Source of the DNA: Lobosporangium transversale
Taxonomy: Eukaryota > Mortierellomycota > Mortierellomycetes > Mortierellales > Mortierellaceae
Assembly (NCBI RefSeq): GCF_002105155.1
Contig: NW_019029033.1
Span: forward strand, 228,726-292,725
Direction: 5' to 3'
DNA: 64,000 nucleotides
Every line of letters starts with the position of its first letter. Position 1 is the stretch's first letter. Under the pieces are notes generated by a model. That model was given only the letters and a program-made list of their open reading frames with translations. It was not told the origin of the DNA and ran no database searches. A program made the translations under genes and the position numbers. Positions 33,352-42,855 of the stretch are shown in pieces.

Positions 33352-33406
33352 AGAGGGGAAAAAAAAGAAAAAAACTTATTGTTTTTTTGTGAAGTAGAAA
33401 CATTTG

Positions 33407-33437
<31 letters not shown>

Positions 33438-33484
33438 ATTGTTTTTTTGTAAGTAGAAACATTTGAAAGAAAAAGAAAAAGAAA

Positions 33485-33517
<33 letters not shown>

Positions 33518-33621
33518 TTTATTGTTTTTTTGTAATAATTAGCTGAATAAAATATGAAATCGTAACTTCACTCAATGCTTTGAACCTGTTCATATTTTAT
33601 ATTTATCTAGAAATTACTTAT

Positions 33622-36008
33622 TCACCGTTGCCTCTGACGTTTATTACTAAGTTTGAGTCCTGGTAGCACTGGAAGTCGTGCTTCGCACAGATCAGAGGCT
33701 TTCTGTACAGCCTGTACTACTTCTTGTATCCCAGGAATAGGTGCATTGTCATCTAAAATGCTTTCTACTAACTTCCCCAGGATAAAAAAAACTGGTATGA
33801 GGGAGCTCTAACGTCGCTAATGCGATATGCTTGCAGCACATTTCTGCTCGAAAGAAATCAAGACATGTGCACCCATTGAACTGGTCAACTTCGCCCGCCT
33901 TCCAATCGACTGCCACCTCATATGATTTGTCTGGGTCAGTGAACGACTTTACACTGAAGACCTGTCGCTTGCTGTCAGAGACATGAGAACAGCCTCAGGG
34001 TTCTCTGACCGCTTGCCCGCAATATAGTCCAAGACCTTGATTTTGGCCGCCAGCTCTTGCTTCGCTCCAGGCGTCATCCTTCCAATTCGAAAAGTCCTTC
34101 ACAATAGTAAAGCATCCAGCGTCTTCTATCCGCTATTGAATTGAAATAGTTTTTATTCAAATACTGTACTATTTTCGGAGCACGACCCTCTCAAGCCGTT
34201 CTAAACTGTCAATCAACCTATCTGCCTCTTTTTCTGACTTCGTGTAAAGAATCGTATGAAGCGCTGATCTTATCTATCGGGTGTCCAAGGCAATCAGTTA
34301 GCACGCGAACCAAGATCACCGCCAAAGCAGCACTACTCAAGCTCAAAACCATTCTTACCATCTACTTCCTCAGATCCTTTTCGGTGGAAGAAAGGTCAGT
34401 TGACCCAAGATTGTTATTAGTGAAATTCAGTTCCCATGTATTCATGATATGCCAGGTACAGTAAAAGATACGGGTATATAAAGAGAAAACTGCTTGAATA
34501 GTGTTGATCTCATTTTGGCCTTGGTCAGTGATAACCACGTTAGGCTGGTACTCTTTTTCGCATAGTTCATCCATTTTTATCTTCAATGCACGAAGCCATC
34601 CCTCTAGGATGCTCTATTTTTGACTCTTTGTCAAGAAGAAAGTACACGACAAACCCAAGCCTGTTTGCCTGTTCTTAACAACAATCGTAAATAGGTAGGT
34701 ACCTTGCCTACAAGAACAGAATGTTTGAATAATATGTGAGCGAGTAAAACTAGATCATTGTGGTTTTATACATTCTTCAATTTATTAAATAAATAAAAAA
34801 ATAAAAAACATACCCGCTTGCTTGATGTGTGCCATCGAAACGGAATGTATCACCCCATTTTCTTAGTTCTTGCAACTGCCGTGGTGACGAAAATCCGTAA
34901 TAGAGGTTATGCTCCTGATCATTATAGGTAAAGAAGTCTTGCCTTCTAAATTCCTCCATCCAAAGGTGTGCCGAAATGATTGGATCTTTGTGCTTTCTCA
35001 TATTTTTAGCCGTTATTGTGTAAAGGATGTTGTAGACATCATCCCCTGAGAGTGGCTGGCCTTCACTCTCATTGTTTAAGAGCCTTATGAATTTGGCATG
35101 GTCCATCGTCAAATGATCCATAATTGCAGGAATCGACCGCCCCTTAGGATCATAGCCTTGATTCTTTGCTTGATCGCTTTAGACTTGCTTTGTGTACCTA
35201 CATCATCTTTGCTACCTAGCTTGTTAAGTTCCAGCAAATACTCAATCCGCTAGGCGGTGCTGGTCGGTAGATAGGATTGAAATAGGACGCGCATCCGCAT
35301 TTGATCGATTTTTTTTTACCCTGGTGATCCCAGACTTCCCTCCGGGCACTCGTCCTTTGACTACCTTCTGACTCCCTCTACGGTGACAATCGTATCTGGT
35401 TATAATCTGATCCATCTCTTCTTTACGGCTTTGTTGGCATACTTGGTAACATCTGTGCAATAAGCTTGCGCCTTGGCATGCGGTAGAAAATTGGTACCAA
35501 TGCAGGCTTGATGGTGTAACCTCCAATTATCCAGATACGATGCATTGAGAATAAAAATCAATCGATGCTTTTTGTCCAATTTGAAGATGCCATCATCCTG
35601 GATTCAAAGCTCCTCAGCAGTCGCGAGAATATGTGGGTCAGAGAAAAGGGTTTTCCTTACTGCGTCCATTACTTTCTTCTTGAGTTCCATTTCAAGGTCT
35701 TTCTGTAGATCTTTAATTACCTTAGCGTCAGCATCGCCGGCATTCTGGCACCCTTCATCGCCTGCCGTTTCAGCAGAAATATCATCACCCACAATACCGC
35801 TGTCTTCGGTGGCTCCATACGTATTTCCAAAGTACTTTGTTCTGTATCCCTACTTTCTTCGTCTTCACTATCACCATCATCGCTAAATCTGGTACTGTCT
35901 AAACCACTATCAAGTTCAGCAAGACGATGCCTCTTGAAATAATCCAAGTTAGTCTCTAATACCAAGTGTACTATCGCTGCCGCCAATAAAAAGAAATGAA
36001 AAATAAAA

Positions 36009-36041
<33 letters not shown>

Positions 36042-36270
36042 TATATATATATATATAAACTCGCTAGGATCTCTATAATGTCCGAGATCATTCCCTCAAG
36101 TTCCTCATCAAGAGTCTTGTAGCAAGGTGAGGCTGATGTGTGCTATGAACACGCACGATCGGAAATATGACGTTTAGAACTTCTACCGCATTTATTGCAT
36201 TTCATTAGAGGTAACATCAGGGATTTCTCCAGGTCTGTTCGCGTAACACAAAATGTCCATATTGTTCAGC
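33622..36270 (-). pseudogene. Decayed MULE (Mutator-like) transposase gene
   Basis: Minus-strand pieces appear in the family order. An N-terminal zinc-type string KCNKCGRSSKRHISDRAC lies near 36200. An acidic and coiled region (VIKDLQKDLEMELKKKVMD) follows at 35604-35792, then YDCHRRGSQKVVKGR near 35400. The catalytic core has GDTFRFDGTHQASG (first Asp, near 34830) and PNVVITDQGQNEINTIQAVF with FYCTWHIMNTWE (second Asp and the WH signature, 34440-34560). KIVQYLNKNYF follows near 34150. A SWIM zinc finger, CTCLDFFRAEMCCKH, sits near 33850, and the C terminus ends near 33622. Frameshifts and stops separate these blocks, so it is dead. An AT-rich TAA/TA microsatellite at 36010-36057 may lie in an intron. 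No terminal inverted repeats were recognised. Confidence 0.82.
36010..36057. repeat. (TAA)n and (TA)n microsatellite
   Basis: About eight TAA units followed by a TA run. It falls within the decayed MULE region. Confidence 0.85.
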
Positions 36271-36295
36271 TTCATTCAATTTTCAGCAGATCAAG

Positions 36296-37287
36296 ATGAG
36301 CAACTCACAAGCTATGGACTCAAGGCCACCAAGTATCCAGCTTGAACCAGCACATGACACCACAACAGCTACTTCTGGATCTACAAGTAATTTCTCCATC
36401 TCACAGACAGTTGGCTCGACCTCTCCTTCAATAGCTGGCATTTCACAACTCATGTCACCACCCACCAAAACCTCTGCAACCATGGCACTCTCGCCTGAAC
36501 AGCATATCCCTTCCGCCCCCTCTTCCCCTTCTTCCCCTAATGTGAAGCAGATGTCCAAAGGCGGTAAAACAATTTCTGTATCTCCTACGCCTTCTTCGTC
36601 GTCTTCGTCATTACGAGCGCCATCGTTACATTCTTCAGTCTCTCAGCAGTCAAGTACTGCCGCTCAAAGTTTCTCGGCAGCAGATGCTGCAAGGCATTTA
36701 AGTCAAGAGCATGTAACGAGGACTAGTCAGGATATGTTCAAAAAGATTGTGGATTATGTCAAGAGTGAGATGCTCAGTAAGGGACTTTTTATTTGCAAGC
36801 TTGATTTTTTTTTTTTTTTGCCGTAATCCCAAAGAGGAGAATGAAACCCTGATGAAAACTTTTTTTTTTTAAAAAAAAAAAAGCTACGGCCGAAGATTAT
36901 AGGTTATTGGAGAACATGAACATCCTGACGAAAGAACGATATAATGAATTAGCAGGAGTAGCACAGGAACTGATGGTGGAGGTTGGCAAGCTCAGGACTA
37001 CATGTAAAGGCTACCAACAAAAAAAAAAAAAAAAAAAAAAAAAAGAAAAAAAAAGAAAGAGAGTATATTTCACCATGTTTGCTTGGACATCAGAACTAAT
37101 ATGGTTAATACACGACTTTTTTTTTTTTGTTTTTTTTTCTTTTGTTTTTTTCTTTTTCTCTTGGACAACAGATTCGGATTTTGAGCCATATCTAGCAAGG
37201 ATTGACGAGATCAGTGAACAAGCCGAAATGATAAGCAATATTGCAATAGAACTGGATGAGTATACAAAGTCATTAGGTAGGTCATAA
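36296..37287 (+). CDS. BLOC1S2: BLOC-1 subunit 2
   Basis: Three exons, 36296-36776, 36884-37003 and 37172-37287, give 238 residues. BLOC1S2 is a small coiled-coil subunit of BLOC-1/BORC complexes in endosome and lysosome traffic. Seen: a disordered Ser/Thr/Pro-rich N-terminal extension (residues 1-135), then the family domain: DMFKKIVDYVKSEM, TTAEDYRLLENMNILTKERY, LRTTYSDFEPYLARIDEISE and ELDEYTKSL. These line up with the animal protein's SEDYKLLENMN, YAGLQPYLDQI and LDAYSKKL. The YSDFEPYL reading requires splicing at T|GTAAAG (37003), which skips an A-run. Both introns contain an A-run and a T-run. The N-terminal extension is longer than in animals. Confidence 0.9.
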
Positions 37288-37480
37288 AATCTTGTCTCAA
37301 ATGATTGTGGAGGAAATAAAAGAAGCGTAAAAAAAACTTACTTCAATTATATTTTTTAACATTTAGAAATGCGGCTTAAACGCGTAACAAAATAAACTGG
37401 CAATCAGCATCAGGATGTAATATTAACAATTTAATTAAGAACCAAAGGCAGAAATACAGTTTATTTAATCATTAGTCATC

Positions 37481-37650
37481 TTAGATATCCTTCTCAGAAA
37501 TGAGTTTCTCGACACGTTTCCGACACTCGTTCAGGACTTGATTACGGATCAGATCAATCGTGGGGCTCTCTCCAAACTGCTTGACAGATCCGCTAGGCAG
37601 GACCAGCTTTTCAATCGGGAGCACTAATCTCGAAGTGCCTATCACAATAG

Positions 37651-37682
<32 letters not shown>

Positions 37683-38842
37683 CTATTAGAAAGGATTTTG
37701 CAAGAATTCGTGCTTTTTAGAGCTCTTTTCAACTTACTAGTAATGAAGGCGCCTTCCCAATCATCAACATTCTTCAGATTAGGAAACGTGAAATCAACAG
37801 GAATATTTTCCGATTTACAAACATCCAGGACCACCTTCATTATGGTCCCTTGCAACACACTGCCCAGTGGTGCTGTCAACAATTTGTGATGCTGGCGATC
37901 GAGAGCAAAAAAGTTGGAAGACAAGCCTTCGTACACATCCTGTGTCTTATCGTCCAGCAACAGGGCTTCATTGGAGTCCTTATTCAATGCAGCTTCGAAT
38001 GCTTCCCGAACTCTGAGATTGAAAGAAAAAGCAAATATTAGCAAACAAACAAACAAACAGAAAAAAAGGTCAATAACAACAATTACAATAATTACAATAG
38101 CGATGCTGTATTTTACCGAACCCATTGTGAATCCTTGGCAGAGGCTTGATGACGAGGTGCTCCATGCACTTCAACTTGACAGCGTGACGTTCTGAGAGCA
38201 ATTAGTGGCTCAAAGTGTGCAACCAAAGTCGGCTCTTTTGCCTGAGGAAGAAAAAAAAAGAAAGTCAACGCGGAAATACATTTCCAACCTTTTTAATGAA
38301 TCCATAGTTCACATAGACATTAGGCTTACTCCAGAATCCCAGGTGCATAGAACGGTCACTTTAGTCTCGCCAATTGAGGCGGAATCAATGGAGTTGTATT
38401 CCTTAGCTTGTTTGTAGTAAAACTTGAGTCCCTCGCTTACTAGATTAGTCGTTTCCAATTTCATTATCTCCCTGGTTCTGAATGCAGCCAGCGCAGAAGT
38501 GATGGTAGGATCTTCTTTCTCCAAACTGTTTATATCATTGTTCTCATGGTCACCACCACGATCATGGCCATTATTATGACTGTCGGTATCAGTCCCCGGT
38601 GTTGTAACGCGACTAGTAAGAGCATGAAACTTGATCTGCTGTAAGGAGTCAGCAAGACGGTTTGTATGGCCGGTGAAATCCATGATCCCAATTTTGTTGA
38701 ACGTGCGCATACCGGTGTATGCACCCGATGGATAGTCAAGTAAGATGGCTTTAGAAGATTTTGAGGTGAGCATAGTGATGATTTCAACTGCGGTAGAGCC
38801 TGCAATGGTTCTACGGATGGCGAGGACATTTCTTGGAAGCAT
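37481..38842 (-). CDS. Class IV (PLP-dependent) aminotransferase
   Basis: Four exons, 38330-38842, 38117-38241, 37738-38012 and 37481-37638, give 356 residues. Class IV aminotransferases (fold type IV) include branched-chain and D-amino-acid transaminases and aminodeoxychorismate lyase. Seen: an N-terminal part (GAYTGMRTF) and an Asp/His/Asn-rich low-complexity insert near residues 85-105. The likely PLP lysine is K207 in HQASAKDSQWVR. Then come NEALLLDDKTQDVYEGLSSN, LGSVLQGTIMKVVLDVCKSE and DDWEGAFITSTSRLVLPIEK, all class-typical. The exact substrate cannot be read from sequence; the family is often annotated as branched-chain-aminotransferase-like. Intron 3 has a T-run in the sense direction. 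It shares a short divergent promoter with the next gene. Confidence 0.85.
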
Positions 38843-38995
38843 GTTTGAAGTGATCTTGGCGATTTGTTTGCGTATTCTAGGTTGGATGAAAGAAACAAAT
38901 CAAAAAAAGAATGAATGCTTTTAAACTTTTAAAACAGAACAATTCCTTTGTTTGTTTCTTCTCTTTTTATTTTTCCCACCATTCTTTTTATACTA
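38843..38995. promoter_or_regulatory. Short bidirectional promoter
   Basis: Only 153 bp separate the start codons of the minus-strand aminotransferase and the plus-strand TEX30-like gene. Both promoters must fit here unless further 5' exons exist. It is AT-rich with no distinct box. Confidence 0.5.
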
Positions 38996-40261
38996 ATGTC
39001 GGAACCAACACAAAAGGAAATCTCCATTCCATGGCCCGGCAAAAGTGCCATTGCTGTCACTCTAACAGTACCACCAAAGACAGTCAAGCCATCGGGGTAT
39101 GGTCTTATTCTCGGACCAGGTGCAGGTGGGGCTGCAAATATATAAAGAGCAAAAAAAATAAAACCTCTTAAAACAACCCATCATAATCCTAGAGTACGAA
39201 TTAATAGAGTTCACATTCCAAATATGTAGGGGGCGATGAAAAGGCGCCGCTACTGACAGCAGTTGCGAGCGAAATTGCGAAGCAGGGGCATTATTGTGCA
39301 CGATACCGTGCAAAGGTCCCCAACTTGGGTAAAATGTCACCCCTGTAATCCTGCATGTGCTGCGCAATAGTGGATCATCTTTGACTCTTGACATTTGTAC
39401 ATTTGTTTCATTGTTAACTGCAACAGGGTTTCGTGTGTCGCTTTGCACACGAGTCATGGAACATTTATTTCATCCAACGTCAGGATTATACCCTATGAAA
39501 GGCTGTTTTCTTGGAGGACACAGCATGGGAACTAGAGGTAGGGCTACAAAAGTGACAAAAAAAACCAAAAAGAAAAAAGAAGAAAGCCTCCTACTAAAAT
39601 CAACTTTATTTGTTTTCTCCCACGGTTTGCAGTCGCTGGAACTATTGCAGCACAATTGGCTACAAGTAAAGAAGATGTCTCTGTTACTCCCAAATCCCCT
39701 AAAAAGGCAAAGACCAAGAACAAGGCCAAAACTAAGCCAACGACAGCATCAACGACGACGACAGCGAAAACAGGCTCGTCATCAGAGTCATTGGAATATC
39801 CTCCCAATTTTATCCTAGGGCTCCTTCTTTATTCCTATCCTTTACACACTGCTGAGAACCCAAAAGCCCTTCGTGATCAGATCCTTTACGATATACCGCC
39901 CATGACAGCTACTTTGTTTATCTTAGGATTGAAGGATACGATGTGTCAACCTTCATTGTTTGCTAAAGTCTTCAAGGACATGAAGGCGTCAAGACGAGAA
40001 GTAGTGCAAGTGGTCGATGCAGACCATGGATTAGGATTTGGGAGCTCTATTCCGGCTAGAGGCAAAAAGGAAGCATTGATCGAGGCGATTACAGAATGGA
40101 CAACGTCCTTTATGGATGAGACCATTGCAGCCCTAGTCGATGAGGGCCCTAAACAGAAAACGATAGCAGGAAGTCGAACAGGATCTACGAAAAAGAAGGC
40201 GGAACTCAAGAAGACGGCAAATGAATGGACTGTGACAACATCAACTATCCCATGTAATTAA
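38996..40261 (+). CDS. TEX30/KANSL3-type alpha/beta hydrolase
   Basis: Four exons, 38996-39125, 39230-39328, 39427-39537 and 39633-40261, give 322 residues. Seen: YGLILGPGAGGDEKAPLL, in which the GAGGD oxyanion loop forms across the first splice junction. Then GHYCARYR, the nucleophile elbow GCFLGGHSMGTR with Ser about 109, LGLLLYSYPLH, and PPMTATLFILGLKDTMC with the Asp-type strand. The likely catalytic His is in VVDADHGLGFG. The order matches TEX30 and the KANSL3 hydrolase domain. A Lys/Thr/Ser-rich insert (about 125-155) interrupts the domain. Substrate unknown. The start is the first ATG followed by the conserved strand. Confidence 0.87.
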
Positions 40262-40448
40262 TTGAATACAAAATAAAACTAAAATAAAATAAAAAATCTA
40301 AAATTAATTGTATTGTGACATTGAAAAAGTTTAACGTCTATGAAAGATACTGCAATGAGAGAGAGAGGGAGAGAAGGAGAGGGAGAGGGAGGGGGATGGA
40401 TTCCTAAAAAAAATAATATAGGAATATAGCTTTGTTTTATATTATATT
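40262..40448. other. Convergent 3' spacer with GA-rich tract
   Basis: Lies between two convergent genes. It contains AATAAA strings and a GAGAGAGAGGGAGAGA-type tract at 40357-40395. No gene. Confidence 0.5.
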
Positions 40449-41719
40449 CTAGTATAAGATCCGCATCTGTTCAATGGAGACCGAGCAACTGTGGTTAGCG
40501 TCGTGCCAGAAGCTCATGGTCTTGATGGTACCAATGATATGGAAGGTGACTCCCATGAGAACACAAATGTGAAAGATTTGATGTGAAGAACCAAAATGAT
40601 CAAATTTGCCAGGGAAGAACTTTTCAGGGGTTCGACTCGCATAGAGAAGCGCTCCAATCACATAGGATGCAGCCATGTAGAGAAGATAGTCCAATGCGAT
40701 GGCCTTTTGTCCAAGGCTAAACTGAGAAATTTGAAGTGTATAACGGTAAGCATGTGTTAGTGATCAAAAAGTAAAAGGAAGCAATCGTCATCATTGTTGC
40801 TAAAATCTTTCATATGCTTGATAAAGGGTAGACTTACTCCATAAAGAAAAGCTGCGTGGATGAGAGAGAAGATACCAGAGAAACCCAGGGCCAAGAACAT
40901 GACAGATCGTATCCATCGATAATGTGGTCTTCTGAGTTCAGGACGGATGACTGAAATGATTGTTGCAATCCCAAAGACGGTGATCAGGGCAGAATAAAGA
41001 ATCTGCCAGGTTTTGAAGCAGTAGAACATGTAGTAGGTGCTTGGGATATACGAGCCCGTGATCAAGAGCACAATCCCAACATAATCACAGCGGTTCCAAT
41101 GACCACACACAGGCTCAGAGTGACAAGAAAAGGTGTGGAAAAACCCAGAGATGGACAGACAAATGACAGCTCCGAATAAAAAGATGTAGAAGACCACGAT
41201 ATCTGCCCACAAGATTGTATCAAGAGTCTGGAATACGTTTGTATAAATCAGAGGTGCAATGATGACACAAGCAAGGGCTCCCAGTAGGTGGGACCAAATG
41301 TTGACTACAAGGAAGGAAAGAAGGATCATGAATAGAAACCCAATGTCAATAATAGATCCTTCAACATAAGCAACAGTGCATGGCATATTTTGGAAATTTT
41401 TTTTAATACCTGATTCATTATGTAGAAAGAGCAAGGAAGCAAGGCATTTCTTGTAACTAAAAGTCTGTCGACGGTAACCTGTCAGAATAGATGGATTATC
41501 ACGCATCCATGTTGGCAAGTCATCCCATGTACAGATCGGACTGATTTCTCCCTTCAATGGTGTTCTGCTTGTGATGGATGATAAATCCGTGGATGTTGTG
41601 CTTTGTGCTTGAGCATAGTTAACATTGTGTGCTGTAGTGGTTGAATAGCTCATATCTGAATCAACTGGTGAAGGTTTCTGAGCAGTTGAGGTTCTTTTAA
41701 TGATGGAAGTACCCGTCAT
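40449..41719 (-). CDS. PAQR / adiponectin receptor-type (haemolysin III family) membrane protein
   Basis: Three exons, 41410-41719, 40838-41304 and 40449-40721, give 349 residues from MTGTSIIKR. The frame continues 36 codons upstream, but that part is low-complexity Phe/Ser/Pro and lies in the likely leader. PAQR proteins are seven-helix membrane proteins with a zinc site; the yeast members (IZH) act in zinc and lipid balance. Seen: LPTWMRDNPSILTGYR, HNESVNIWSHLLGALACV (the family NETVNIWSH motif, formed by splicing), SGFFHTFSCHSE with the first zinc His, NRCDYVGIVLLITGSYIPS, and FGSSHQIFHICVLMGVTFH with the last His pair. The helices run from about residue 105 to 330. The motif order is complete. 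Confidence 0.93.
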
Positions 41720-42855
41720 TGTCCTTGAGGAAAAAGACAAAGAGGGGAAAAAAGAGGAAGGAGAGGGCGGAGAGAAGAGAAAAGAAAAGAAAAGAAAGGA
41801 TACTATAATAACAAACTTAGAAAACAAGAAAACAGGGGGAATAGAAAAGCATTTTTATAGGAGCGCTTTGACTGTGTTCTATCGGGCGGAGCATAGGATG
41901 GCATGGTTTCACCAAGGGTTATTTTATAAATCATGACTAAACAAATATTAGTTTCTTTGTATCCTTGCTTGGCATACAGTTTGTCCCAGGATGCCAAGGT
42001 TGGCCAGAGGACAAGCCAAGGGTTAGAGATAAAAGATAAAAAAAAAAAAAAAAGTCCACATGGCATTAAAAAATTACGATTGCTCATGAGCATTACCTCA
42101 ATGGGGTTAATGATTTCAAAGGAATATTCTCTCTATGTCACATGATCAATGGCTAACACATGGAAAACTTGTCCACGTGTGAACGTCTGTCATTAACTGA
42201 AGGACTCAATAAATTTTGACGACTATCTACTTTTCGCAACATCCTTTACCCCAGTGATGTTGATACAAATAGTTTTATGTTATTTAATTATATTCTTTTG
42301 AAGGGAAGCCAATAAATAGTAATATTGACTGATCATCGACAAATGGCAAGTATGATCCAGTCTTTCATGGGATCCTGTACTATTTATTCCAGTTTAGCCG
42401 CAGGATCCCTATACACTAAGGTAAGCAAAAGTCTCTGTGAAACTATGCTTTCCTTCTTTTTGTCTATTTTTTGCCTATTTGTCTCATTTGAAACTAGCTC
42501 CACTAAGCATCAACATTCCGTCAACCATTAGATGTATCGAGGACGCAAGTGGGTTCCCAGCCTTTTTTATTTTATTGTTGTTGTTGTCAGTTTGGTCCTT
42601 TATCTCTTTTACAACATTTGGTTGCACGGGACTAAAGTAGAGCTTCTCCTCTTCCCAAGCAACCCGCCTATTGCCCACTCAGTATTTTGAACATACAATC
42701 AGGCCAGGAGCAACTATAGAAAAAAAAAGAGTCCTTTCATCTTTCTCCGATCCAATATATCAGATTCATTCCAGGCACAGTTACCAAACAATCTCTCGTC
42801 TTTTCACTTCACCCTACGTTAACAGCAGCTCTCTGTTGACACAAATCCTTACACC
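41720..42855. promoter_or_regulatory. Divergent intergenic region, PAQR / DH gene
   Basis: About 1.1 kb between two diverging start codons. It has an A-run at 42038-42052 and a purine-rich leader next to the PAQR start. Small open frames at 42325-42934 show no conserved sequence, so I call none. Confidence 0.45.

Larger units (their letters stand above)
31187..33582 (+). repeat. 2.4-kb amplified unit, copy B
   Basis: Inverted copy of A across a 3.2-kb spacer. Similarity to the older module at 14095-14410 continues about 30 bp further left, so copy B keeps more of the original 5' end than A. Its 3' A-rich tail differs in length and in GAAAAA-type units (33468-33510) from copies A and C. Directly to its right begins the decayed MULE gene. 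Confidence 0.85.

Noticed and set aside
38530-38898. Overlapping minus-strand frame at the aminotransferase 5' end
   Set aside because: Different frame, no conserved residues; the class IV motifs lie in the frame starting at 38842.
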